From Anaerolineae bacterium (GTDB lineage: Bacteria; Chloroflexota; Anaerolineae; 4572-78; J111), in contig JAHDWA010000133.1 in the NCBI GenBank assembly GCA_023382535.1, positions 3,013-15,976 on the forward strand: a stretch of 12,964 bases of DNA. The letters are read 5' to 3'. Of this stretch, positions 6,250 to 12,510 are shown piece by piece (the first letter of the stretch is position 1; each line of letters starts with the position of its first letter). The translations under genes and the position numbers were made by a program. The notes beneath the pieces are model-generated. The model was not told the DNA's origin, searched no databases, and saw only the letters and a program-made list of their open reading frames with translations.

Positions 6250-6364
6250 GCGGCACTCGTAACGTAATCTATCCCAAGCCTAAACACATCCTGGCAAGAT
6301 TTACCACCCTTTATTTCCCCAAAGGCGCTCTTTGTACCCTTGCTGCAAGTTAAGGAGAGAAAGT

Positions 6365-7000
6365 ATGACAAAACTTTTTTACGCTGTTATAGCAAATTCA
6401 CTGGCGGCTTCAATGACCAATACGTTTGTTTGGTTTGCTGTCACCTTCTGGGTCTATCTTGAAACCAAGTCGGTGACAGTCACCTCGGTCATGGCCGGCA
6501 TCTACCTGGTAACAGTCGCCCTCTCTGGATTTCTGCTCGGCTCTCTGGTTGACCGCCATAAGAAGAAGACGGCGATGATGCTTTCAAGCCTCGGTTCTCT
6601 GGTTTTATACGCGCTGGCCTGCCTCATTTTTGTCTCAACCCCACCCATTGAATTTACTAATCCTGGCAGTATCAGGCTTTGGGTCTTCATCGTGCTGGCG
6701 CTTTTTGGAGCCATTGCCGGTAATTTGCGCGGGATCACACTGTCAACCCTCGTGACCATTTTGATTCCCGAAGAACAAAGGGATAAGGCCAATGACCTGC
6801 TGGGGGCCTAGTTTGGAACCGGCACCGACCGGGGCATCGCGCTACTGTTTACCGTGGCCGGATTGATCGGCCTCATGGTCAGGCTGCTGGCGATGCGCTC
6901 ACGGGCCTACAAAACCTTATCACAGAATTATCAAACGCAAGAGGTGGGGGAGTTTCCTTTCATCATGAACAAAACTTCCCAAACAACCTGGGCGGAATAA
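6365..7000 (+). pseudogene. MFS transporter with the middle deleted
   Basis: AAGGAGAG precedes ATG 6365. The first 148 codons encode the MFS N-terminal part: about four hydrophobic segments (near 7-31, 40-60, 70-92, 104-125), with motif A visible as GSLVDRHKKKTAM (59-71) between segments 2 and 3. Translation stops at TAG 6809-6811. Immediately after, in the same frame, comes the typical C-terminal end of the family (FGTGTDRGIALLFTVAGLIG, then LMVRLLAMRSRAYKTLSQNY) to TAA 6998-7000. Full members have about 400-430 residues; here only 211 codons remain, so roughly 200 residues of the middle are gone and the junction carries a stop. It cannot form a working twelve-helix transporter. A TTG at 6332 would extend the frame, but the ATG has the better ribosome site. 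Confidence 0.85.
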
Positions 7001-7025
7001 ATTTGAATATTGAGCAAGGAGGATA

Positions 7026-7391
7026 ATGAGTATGTTAAATCTAAATTCAATCATGATAGGAACCAACCAACCCCAAGTGTTAGCTGCCTTTTATGAAAAA
7101 ATCATTGGCAAACCAGCGGACATGGTGGAAGGGGGGTGGTCTGGCTGGCAAGTGGGCAGCACGTTTTTCTCCGTTGGGGAACATTCTGAGATGCAAGGGG
7201 CAGCCAAGGACGCCGGACGGGTGATGTTCAATTTCGAAACGAAGCAAGTCAAAGAAGAATTTGAGCGAATGAAGGCCGTCGGCGCGGTGGTGATCAAAGC
7301 GCCCTATGAGCTAGAAGGCATGTGGATTGCGACCCTGGCCGACCCGGATGGAAACTATTTTCAATTGATGACGCCCTGGGAAGGCAACTAG
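7026..7391 (+). CDS. VOC-fold (glyoxalase-like) protein
   Basis: 121 residues of the vicinal-oxygen-chelate fold, a single beta-alpha-beta-beta-beta pair. Marks are the N-terminal strand NLNSIMIGT, the helix VLAAFYEKIIG and the C-terminal ADPDGNYFQLM (105-115). Metal-dependent VOC enzymes normally carry a His in the first strand and a Glu in the last motif (DPDG..xEL). Here those places hold Ser8 and Gln113, so metal catalysis is doubtful and a binding role is possible. AAGGAGG sits at good distance before ATG 7026. It is the first intact gene after the MFS scar and heads a same-strand run of VOC/PhnB and RibD-C genes. Confidence 0.85.
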   Translation: MSMLNLNSIMIGTNQPQVLAAFYEKIIGKPADMVEGGWSGWQVGSTFFSVGEHSEMQGAAKDAGRVMFNFETKQVKEEFERMKAVGAVVIKAPYELEGMWIATLADPDGNYFQLMTPWEGN

Positions 7392-7421
7392 TTCGAAAAT
7401 CGTTCGTATCGCGACGAGCTA

Positions 7422-7451
7422 TTGAAAAAAAGTAAAGATAGAATGTAGATT
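7422..7451 (+). promoter_or_regulatory. Possible promoter of the PhnB-like gene
   Basis: TTGAAA (7422-7427), an 18-base spacer and TAGATT (7446-7451) in an AT-rich 85-base gap. The predicted start near 7458 leaves a leader of about 20 bases. The quality is moderate; the gene could equally be read from the upstream VOC gene. Confidence 0.35.
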
Positions 7452-7476
7452 AAAGTAAGATAATTGTAAGGAGACG

Positions 7477-8406
7477 ATGATGCAAAAAATCACACCCCAT
7501 TTATGGTTTGACAAAGAAGCTAAGGAAGCAGCCGAGTTTTATGCTTCTATCTTTCCAGCTTCCAAGGTTATCAACACAACCACCCTCCACAACACGCCGT
7601 CGGGCGACAGCGATGTTGTCTCGTTTGAGCTTTGGGGACAGAAATTCATGGCCATTAGTGCCGGTCCTTTTTTCAAGTTCAATCCAGCGGTATCATTTAT
7701 CGTAAATTTCGATCCGTTACTATTTGACCGCTCCCCATCACCAGAAAAGGAGGCGAGAGAAAAACTAGATAGGGTTTGGGAAAAGTTGTCTGAAGGCGGC
7801 ACCGCGCTCATGGCGCTGGATAAGTATCCTTTTAGCGAGCGGTATGGCTGGCTTCAGGATAAGTACGGTTTATCTTGGCAGTTAATCCTGACCAATCCTG
7901 AAGGCGACCCGCGGCCTCCAATCATGCCATCGCTGATGTTTGTCGGCGACAATGCTGGCCGGACGGAGGAGGCCATCAATTTTTACCTCTCGGTATTCAA
8001 GGATTCGAAAATGGGTTTGGTCTATCGCTATGGCCCAAATCAAGAACCGGACAAAGAGGGAACGGTCATGTTTGCCGACTTTATGCTGGAAAATCAGTGG
8101 TTTGCCGCCATGGACAGCGCCCATGAACACAACTTTAGCTTCAACGAAGCCGTATCCTTTATGGTCTACTGCGACACGCAGAAAGAAATTGACTTCTACT
8201 GGGAAAAGCTCTCTGCGGTTCCCGAAGCTGAACAGTGCGGCTGGTTAAAAGATAAGTATGGCCTCTCCTGGCAGATTGTCCCAACGGCTATGGACGAGAT
8301 GATGCAGGATAAAGACGAGAAGAAAATCGCCCGAGTGACCGAAGCATTTCTTAAGATGAAGAAGTTCGATCTTGCGGAATTAAAGAAGGCGTATGAAGGG
8401 GGGTAA
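7477..8406 (+). CDS. Two-domain PhnB-like VOC protein
   Basis: 309 residues made of two tandem PhnB / 3-demethylubiquinone-methyltransferase-like VOC modules. Module 1 is about 1-140 ([20 protein letters not shown] ... [16 protein letters not shown]). Module 2 is about 150-280 ([20 protein letters not shown] ... [16 protein letters not shown]). The repeated [11 protein letters not shown] signature shows internal duplication. A charged helical tail (about 280-309) closes the protein. Despite old database names, these proteins are not shown to be methyltransferases; many are of unknown function, some relate to antibiotic or stress resistance. AAGGAG (7468-7473) lies three bases from ATG 7477 and six from ATG 7480, so the second ATG may be the true start. 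Confidence 0.88.
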   Translation: MMQKITPHLWFDKEAKEAAEFYASIFPASKVINTTTLHNTPSGDSDVVSFELWGQKFMAISAGPFFKFNPAVSFIVNFDPLLFDRSPSPEKEAREKLDRVWEKLSEGGTALMALDKYPFSERYGWLQDKYGLSWQLILTNPEGDPRPPIMPSLMFVGDNAGRTEEAINFYLSVFKDSKMGLVYRYGPNQEPDKEGTVMFADFMLENQWFAAMDSAHEHNFSFNEAVSFMVYCDTQKEIDFYWEKLSAVPEAEQCGWLKDKYGLSWQIVPTAMDEMMQDKDEKKIARVTEAFLKMKKFDLAELKKAYEGG

Positions 8407-8407
8407 C

Positions 8408-8443
8408 ATGAGAAAAGTCGTTGTACTGTTCGCCTATTATTGA
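8408..8443 (+). pseudogene. Stub resembling a RibD-C/DHFR gene start
   Basis: ATG 8408 lies one base after the PhnB-like stop, preceded by a GGGGGG ribosome-site-like run. It reads MRKVVVLFAYY and stops. The opening closely resembles the starts of the two RibD-C/DHFR-like genes downstream (MRKIVVSEW, MRKVIYSML). It may be what remains of a third copy. Eleven codons are very little, so this is tentative. Two copies of ACTTAAC follow at 8471-8477 and 8489-8495, 18 bases apart. Confidence 0.25.
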
Positions 8444-8515
8444 TTACCGCATGCTCTCCGGGGAATAAGCACTTAACATAAATTGGATACTTAACCAAAC
8501 GAAAGAAAATAAAAA

Positions 8516-8944
8516 GTGGCAGTCATAAATCCTTATTTAGCCTTTAATGATAATTGTGAAGAAGCCTTCAACTTTTACAAATCGGTCTTTGGCGGCGAAT
8601 TTGCGATGGTCATGCGATTTAAAGAGATGCCGGCCGAGTATCAGGGGGCCGAAAGTGAAGGCGAAAAAATTATGCACATGGCTTTACCCATTGGGCAGGG
8701 GACGATCTTGATGGGCAGCGATACGCCGGCAGGCATGGGGCCGGTCACCAACGGCAACAATTTTTCCATTACCATCAGCGTTGACAGTGAAGCCGAAGCA
8801 GACAGATTGTTCAAAGGGCTTTCAGCCGGCGGGCAGGTGACCATGCCCATTGACAAGGTGTTTTGGGGGGACTACTTTGGTATGCTAACCGACAAGTTTG
8901 GCGTTCAGTGGATGGTGAGCTACAGCTATAACCAGCAAAGATGA
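8516..8944 (+). CDS. Single-domain PhnB-like VOC protein
   Basis: 142 residues, one PhnB-type VOC module: VINPYLAFNDNCEEAFNFYK at the start, the central block IMHMALPIGQGTILMGSD, and the end FWGDYFGMLTDKFGVQWMVS, all typical of the family. The function is unknown; relatives are dimers with a small-molecule pocket. The start is GTG 8516, fitting the family's usual MA(V/I)xPYL opening, but the ribosome site upstream is only A-rich. The stop overlaps an ATG (ATGA, 8941-8944), pointing to translational coupling with the next gene. It is a diverged relative of the two-domain gene just upstream. Confidence 0.88.
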   Translation: MAVINPYLAFNDNCEEAFNFYKSVFGGEFAMVMRFKEMPAEYQGAESEGEKIMHMALPIGQGTILMGSDTPAGMGPVTNGNNFSITISVDSEAEADRLFKGLSAGGQVTMPIDKVFWGDYFGMLTDKFGVQWMVSYSYNQQR

Positions 8945-8952
8945 GGCAGTTT

Positions 8953-9522
8953 ATGAGAAAAATAGTTGTCTCAGAATGGATAACGCTGGATGGGGTCTTT
9001 GACTCGGACCCGCGGTATTTTGGCGAATGGTTTATACCGTACGACAGCGACGGCCGGGCGGCATACATCCAGAAAACTGTCCTCGGTTGCGGAGCGTTCT
9101 TAATGGGCGGCGCTACCTATAACATGCTCGCGCCATACTGGTCGGTACTGAAAAACGATGAATTCGGCCTGGCGGATAAGATGAACAGCACCCCCAAATA
9201 TGTGGTCTCCACAACCCTTGAAAAAGCCGATTGGCACAACACGCAGCGGTTTATCAGGGAGAATGTTGTTGAAGAGATCAGGAAGATCAAACAAGAACCT
9301 GGTGACTATATTCTCATTCCAGGCAGCGCCACCCTGGTCCAATCGCTCATGGAAGCCGACCTTATTGACGAATATCGGTTTCTTGTCCATCCCATTATCA
9401 TGGGGAGCGGCAAGCGGTTTTTCAAAGGTATCAAGCAGAAATTGGATTTGGAATTCACCAGCTCAAGGGTATTCAAAAGCGGGGTGGTATTGCTTTGTTA
9501 CCAATCCATGAAAAATTCGTGA
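8953..9522 (+). CDS. Dihydrofolate reductase-like (RibD C-terminal domain) protein, copy 1
   Basis: 189 residues of the RibD-C/DHFR-like fold (YwjB/YyaP type), NAD(P)H-binding reductases of mostly unknown substrate. Visible marks are the opening MRKIVVSEWITLDG, GAFLMGGATYNML after the second helix, the nucleotide-side motif IPGSATLVQSLMEADLIDEY and HPIIMGSGKRFF near the end, closing with SGVVLLCYQ. An in-frame ATG at 8941 overlaps the previous stop, but GAGG at 8943-8946 sits six bases before ATG 8953, which also matches the family start, so 8953 is preferred. It is 13 bases upstream of a paralogue. No evidence links it to trimethoprim resistance. Confidence 0.88.
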   Translation: MRKIVVSEWITLDGVFDSDPRYFGEWFIPYDSDGRAAYIQKTVLGCGAFLMGGATYNMLAPYWSVLKNDEFGLADKMNSTPKYVVSTTLEKADWHNTQRFIRENVVEEIRKIKQEPGDYILIPGSATLVQSLMEADLIDEYRFLVHPIIMGSGKRFFKGIKQKLDLEFTSSRVFKSGVVLLCYQSMKNS

Positions 9523-9535
9523 ACAGGAGAAAAAA

Positions 9536-10105
9536 GTGCGAAAAGTGATCTACTCGATGTTGGTCTCGCTCGATGGCTTTATCGAAGGGCCGAACCGGGA
9601 ACTGGATTGGCATGTCATTGACGAGGAGTTTCACAAGTTCGTCAACGACCAGCAGAGTGAGTTCGACACCTACCTGTGCGGGCGGCGGCTGTATGAGGTG
9701 ATGGCGTACTGGGAAACTGCGGATACAAACCCGTCAGCCCCGGAGTATGAGCTTGAATTCGCCCGTATCTGGAAGAAGACGCCCAAGATTGTGTTCTCGA
9801 AGACTCTGGAACAGGTCCCAGGGAACGCCCGGCTGGTTAGGGACAACGTCGGCGCAGAGATCACCAGGCTGAAAGCACAACCTGGCAAGAATATGGATCT
9901 TGGCGGCGCTACTCTCGCCTCAACCTTTATGCGGCTCGGCTTGATTGACGAATACCGGCTCTTCATCCAGCCGGTCATCCTGGGGAGCGGCAGACCTATG
10001 TTCCCGGAGTTGAGCGATAAGACCCATCTGCGGCTGGTTGAAACACGGACCTTTGGTTCGGGCGTTGTGTACCTCCGCTACCAACGGGCAGACATAGAAC
10101 AATAG
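9536..10105 (+). CDS. Dihydrofolate reductase-like (RibD C-terminal domain) protein, copy 2
   Basis: 189 residues, a paralogue of the gene just upstream with the same landmarks: MRKVIYSMLVSLDGFIEGP, TYLCGRRLYEVMAYW, LGGATLASTFMRLGLIDEYR and QPVILGSGRPMF, ending SGVVYLRYQ. The two copies are clearly diverged in the middle, so this is an old duplication or two separate acquisitions and not a recent tandem copy. GTG start with CAGGAG six bases upstream. The 13-base spacing to copy 1 implies co-transcription. An NAD(P)H-dependent reductase role is inferred from the fold; the substrate is unknown. Confidence 0.88.
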   Translation: MRKVIYSMLVSLDGFIEGPNRELDWHVIDEEFHKFVNDQQSEFDTYLCGRRLYEVMAYWETADTNPSAPEYELEFARIWKKTPKIVFSKTLEQVPGNARLVRDNVGAEITRLKAQPGKNMDLGGATLASTFMRLGLIDEYRLFIQPVILGSGRPMFPELSDKTHLRLVETRTFGSGVVYLRYQRADIEQ

Positions 10106-10132
10106 CTGATTGTATTGAAGGGAGATCGCGTT

Positions 10133-10552
10133 ATGCCAGAGATTGAGTATTCAGTCTATCCGGTTGGCTATGTTCGTTCGCCGCTTAAACATCTTGCCGA
10201 TGCGCCCCGGCAAGGAAACGAAGGCGCGCCCGACGCCTGGCTGGAAGTGAATCCGGCAGTGGCCGAGGGACTTGACGGGATTGCCGTGGGCGATAAAATT
10301 ATTGTCATTACCTGGTTTCACCAGGCCCAGCGCGCCATCTTGAAGGTACACCCGCGCGACGACGAGACAATACCGCTAACGGGCGTCTTTGCGACTCGAT
10401 CATCTGATCGTCCCAATCCACTGGGGTTACACCCGGTTACGGTTCTGGAGTTCAACGGGCATAGATTAAAAGTGGGGCCGATAGAAGCGATAGACGGCAC
10501 GCCAGTCGTTGATATTAAGCCGGTGCTTCCCTCACCGGCAGCCCTATCGTGA
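10133..10552 (+). CDS. trmO: tRNA (N6-threonylcarbamoyladenosine-37) N6-methyltransferase TrmO
   Basis: 139 residues of the TrmO/TsaA (UPF0066) beta-barrel family. E. coli TrmO uses S-adenosylmethionine to methylate t6A at position 37 of tRNA-Thr(GGU). The family signature is intact: YPVGYVRSP (9-17), GVFATRSSDRPNPLGLH (84-100) and DGTPVVDIKP (121-130). It lacks the C-terminal extension of the E. coli protein, as many bacterial and archaeal members do, and some short members may act on other substrates. A TTG at 10115 would add six residues, but AGGGAG at suitable distance before ATG 10133 decides the start. It lies in the same-strand run between the RibD-C pair and DUF2277. Confidence 0.9.
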   Translation: MPEIEYSVYPVGYVRSPLKHLADAPRQGNEGAPDAWLEVNPAVAEGLDGIAVGDKIIVITWFHQAQRAILKVHPRDDETIPLTGVFATRSSDRPNPLGLHPVTVLEFNGHRLKVGPIEAIDGTPVVDIKPVLPSPAALS

Positions 10553-10570
10553 TACACGGAGGAAACGTTT

Positions 10571-10852
10571 GTGTGTAGAAACATCAAGACTCTTTTCAAT
10601 TTTGAACCGCCTGTGACCGAGGACGAGATCAGGGCGGCCTCTTTACAATTTGTGCGCAAGGTGAGCGGCTTCAACCAGCCTTCCAAGGCGAACGAAGCAG
10701 CCTTCCTGGCCGCCGTTGACCAGATCGCCGCCATTACCGGCAACCTGCTCAGCTCCCTGGAGACCAACGCGCCAGTGAAGAATCGGGCCGAAGAGGCGGC
10801 CAAGGCCCAAGCACGGGCGGCTCAGAGATTCTCTAAAGGGGTCGAAGCATGA
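10571..10852 (+). CDS. DUF2277 family protein
   Basis: 93 residues that match the small DUF2277 family throughout. The conserved opening MCRNIKTLFNFEPPVT with Cys2, the helix block ASLQFVRKVSGFNQPSKANE, and the charged C-terminal helix NRAEEAAKAQARAAQRF are all present. The function is unknown. The conserved N-terminal Cys-Arg-Asn is striking, and the protein looks like an all-helical cytosolic factor. GTG start with GGAGG upstream. Its stop overlaps the ATG of the AraC scar (10849-10852), so the intact ancestor was probably translationally coupled to that regulator. Confidence 0.9.
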   Translation: MCRNIKTLFNFEPPVTEDEIRAASLQFVRKVSGFNQPSKANEAAFLAAVDQIAAITGNLLSSLETNAPVKNRAEEAAKAQARAAQRFSKGVEA

Positions 10853-11093
10853 GTTTAATCTTTTCTGAGGTTGCTCCATTACCGATGTGGTGTATCAGGC
10901 CGGCTATGCCGACCAACCCCACTTGACTCGATCGCTGAAGCATTTCGTCGGGCAAACACCGGCGCAAATCATCCGGCTGAGTCAGTCTGAATGGCGGTCA
11001 TTTTTGTTCAACCCTCGATGGTGGAGCTGTTTCCCCCTAAACCCTCCCACATCACCCCATACCTTTATAATTAATAAAAACTGCGCTCGTTAA
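10849..11093 (+). pseudogene. AraC-family regulator with the middle deleted
   Basis: ATG 10849 overlaps the DUF2277 stop and opens MSLIFSE, the usual first residues of a large group of AraC-type regulators. The frame is then lost within about 20 bases. From 10869, another frame reads the second helix-turn-helix of AraC: GCSITDVVYQAGYADQPHLT, then RSLKHFVGQTPAQIIRLSQ, with a typical end SFLF, and stays open to 11093. Intact relatives have about 260-280 residues, so about 200 residues, including the sensor domain and first helix-turn-helix, are gone. No functional regulator can be made, although a short DNA-binding fragment from GTG 10887 is conceivable. Confidence 0.75.
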
Positions 11094-11100
11094 GGAAATT

Positions 11101-11272
11101 ATGAAGCTGAATCACATCAATCTTATTTGGGCAAGAGAGCGAAGAGCGGGTGAACGAGATCAATCAACGCTTGAAAGACGGTGGGTTTGACGTTAAGCCG
11201 CCCCAGAGGCTGCATGCCTGGACATTCTACGTGCAGACCCCCGGCGGTTTTACTGTAGAGGTTCTCGGCTGA
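11101..11272 (+). pseudogene. VOC protein with the middle deleted
   Basis: AAGGA precedes ATG 11101, which opens MKLNHINL, a classic VOC (glyoxalase/bleomycin resistance-like) first strand containing the metal-ligand His5. After about 30 bases the useful frame shifts. From 11132 it reads the C-terminal half of the same kind of protein (QESEERVNEINQRLKDGGFD, then PPQRLHAWTFYVQTPGGFTV) and ends EVLG, TGA 11270-11272. Intact relatives are about 120-130 residues; only about 57 codons remain. An internal deletion of roughly 70 codons with a frame change explains it. Confidence 0.75.
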
Positions 11273-11316
11273 TTGAAATGTCGTTTTTGTTCAAGGCAAT
11301 ACCCCTTTAGTTAGGT

Positions 11317-11335
11317 TATAATACAAATCAAGGAG
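11317..11335 (+). promoter_or_regulatory. -10 box and ribosome site of the hydrolase gene
   Basis: A perfect TATAAT (11317-11322) lies 21 bases before the ATG, but no good -35 is found 16-18 bases upstream. AAGGAG (11330-11335) sits eight bases before ATG 11344. The hydrolase probably has its own weak or activator-dependent start, separate from the array upstream. Confidence 0.35.
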
Positions 11336-11343
11336 AGACAAAC

Positions 11344-12162
11344 ATGGAGACAAAGGAATTTCAAGGTAAATATGTTAACATTAACGGCCTCAATATGTAT
11401 TATGAAATCCACGGCAGCGGACAGCCGCTGGTGCTGCTTCACGGCGCTTTTTCGGCCGTCGGCACCTCGTTTGGCAAGCTGCTGCCGGAACTGGCCAAGA
11501 CCCGGCAGGTTATTGCCTTCGAGTTGCAAGGTCACGGACACACCGCCGACATTGATCGTCGCATGAGTTATGAGCAGATGGCCGACGACACCGCCGCCGC
11601 CCTCCAGCAGCTTGGAATCGAACGGGCGGATTTCTTCGGCTACAGCATGGGCGCTGCCGTCGCTTTGCAGGTTGCCATCCGCCACCCGGAGCTGGTGCGC
11701 AAACTGGTGCTCGCCTCGGTTAGCTACAGGCTTGATGGCCTCCACCCTGGGCTGATGGAAGGTTTGGCGGAGATGAAACCCGAAATGATGTTTGGGTCGC
11801 CGTGGCACGAGGAATACATGCGGATTGCGCCCAGGCCAGAAAATTTTGCCGCGCTGTTTGCTAAAAAGACGGAGATGGATCGGGGCACCCGGAACATACC
11901 GGCCGAGACCATTCAGGCGATCAAAGCCCCCATCCTGCTCATCATCGGGGATTCCGATATCATTCGCCCCGAACACGCGGTCGAGATGTTTCGCCTCTTT
12001 GGCGGTGGCATCATGGGGGATACCCCCGCCGGCCCGCCCGCTTCACAGCTCGCCATTCTGCCCGGCACAACCCATGTGACTCTGGTGGACCGCGCCGATC
12101 TGCTGCTGCCAATCATCCCGCCCTTCCTCGATGCACCAATGCCGGAGGCTCAGGGCCAATAG
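11344..12162 (+). CDS. Alpha/beta hydrolase
   Basis: 272 residues of the alpha/beta-hydrolase fold. The oxyanion segment is LLHGAF (31-36), the nucleophile elbow is GYSMG with Ser101, the acid is probably Asp205 in IIGDSDIIRPEH, and the base is His244 in LPGTTHVTL, so the catalytic triad is intact. Esterases, C-C hydrolases and haloperoxidase-like enzymes share this layout, and the substrate cannot be read. The insertion between the acid and the base (GGGIMGDTPAGPPA) is Gly/Pro-rich. The ATG has AAGGAG eight bases upstream. It is separated from the VOC scar by 71 bases and from secA by a hairpin-rich gap. Confidence 0.9.
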   Translation: METKEFQGKYVNINGLNMYYEIHGSGQPLVLLHGAFSAVGTSFGKLLPELAKTRQVIAFELQGHGHTADIDRRMSYEQMADDTAAALQQLGIERADFFGYSMGAAVALQVAIRHPELVRKLVLASVSYRLDGLHPGLMEGLAEMKPEMMFGSPWHEEYMRIAPRPENFAALFAKKTEMDRGTRNIPAETIQAIKAPILLIIGDSDIIRPEHAVEMFRLFGGGIMGDTPAGPPASQLAILPGTTHVTLVDRADLLLPIIPPFLDAPMPEAQGQ

Positions 12163-12221
12163 GATTAGGCTTTCCCTGCGGTTCAAAGATCGAGGGTTGG
12201 ACAGAAAAGTATAGGATTACG

Positions 12222-12247
12222 CAAACCCTAATCGAATATTAGGTTTG
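12222..12247. repeat. First of two tandem hairpins
   Basis: CAAACCCTAAT (12222-12232) pairs with ATTAGGTTTG (12238-12247) with one bulged C and a five-base loop. It contains TAATCGAA (12229-12236), which recurs in the second hairpin. There is no T run, so it is not a terminator by itself. Confidence 0.5.
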
Positions 12248-12252
12248 AGAGG

Positions 12253-12297
12253 CCAACCGTAATCGAACGATCTTCGATTACGGTTGGTTCAATTTTT
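12253..12297 (+). terminator. Second tandem hairpin, probable terminator of the hydrolase gene
   Basis: CCAACCGTAATCGAA (12253-12267) pairs perfectly over 15 bp with TTCGATTACGGTTGG (12273-12287) around a five-base loop. TTCAATTTTT follows, a delayed T run, so termination is likely but not classic. GGCCAA (12251-12256) can alternatively pair with TTGGCC (12296-12301). GGTTGG (12195-12200) can also pair with CCAACC (12253-12258), so competing structures exist. Confidence 0.55.
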
Positions 12298-12355
12298 GGC
12301 CTTAAACGATTCAACTCGGGTTACTTTTAAGCGCCAATAGTATGCCCCTTTTTTC

Positions 12356-12384
12356 TTGGGAAGTACCGCTGGTTGTGGTACAAT
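12356..12384 (+). promoter_or_regulatory. Promoter of secA with inverted repeat
   Basis: TTGGGA (12356-12361), a 17-base spacer and TACAAT (12379-12384). GTACC (12363-12367) and GGTAC (12377-12381) form an inverted repeat that overlaps the -10, a possible operator. The start near 12391 gives a leader of about 120 bases before secA. Confidence 0.55.
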
Positions 12385-12413
12385 ACCTCGATATACGTTC
12401 TAACCGAGAGATA

Positions 12414-12446
12414 ATGCGTAAAGAGCAACAACTTGCTTACAGATAA
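12414..12446 (+). CDS. Ten-codon leader ORF before secA (tentative)
   Basis: ATG 12414 follows GAGAG and reads MRKEQQLAYR before TAA. It lies in the predicted secA leader. It is too short to judge by composition and may be chance. It is noted because secA is under leader-peptide control in some bacteria (SecM), although this peptide does not resemble SecM. Confidence 0.15.
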   Translation: MRKEQQLAYR

Positions 12447-12510
12447 AACCTTTTACGTATTACGTTTCAGATTTCACTCCCTGGTTTGAGTAAACAGGAG
12501 TTTAGCCATT

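Noticed and set aside
6250..6364. A terminator between LmbE and the MFS scar
   Set aside because: No stem with a T run could be found in this gap.
7477..8406. Calling the PhnB-like protein a 3-demethylubiquinone methyltransferase
   Set aside because: The sequence shows only VOC modules and no SAM-binding motif; the old family name is misleading.
8953..10105. Calling the two reductase-like genes trimethoprim-resistant folA
   Set aside because: Both follow the RibD C-terminal/YyaP pattern and not classical FolA; there is no evidence for folate reduction.
11311..11976. 221-codon frame antisense to the alpha/beta hydrolase
   Set aside because: The sense strand has an intact catalytic triad and ribosome site; the antisense peptide has no family features.
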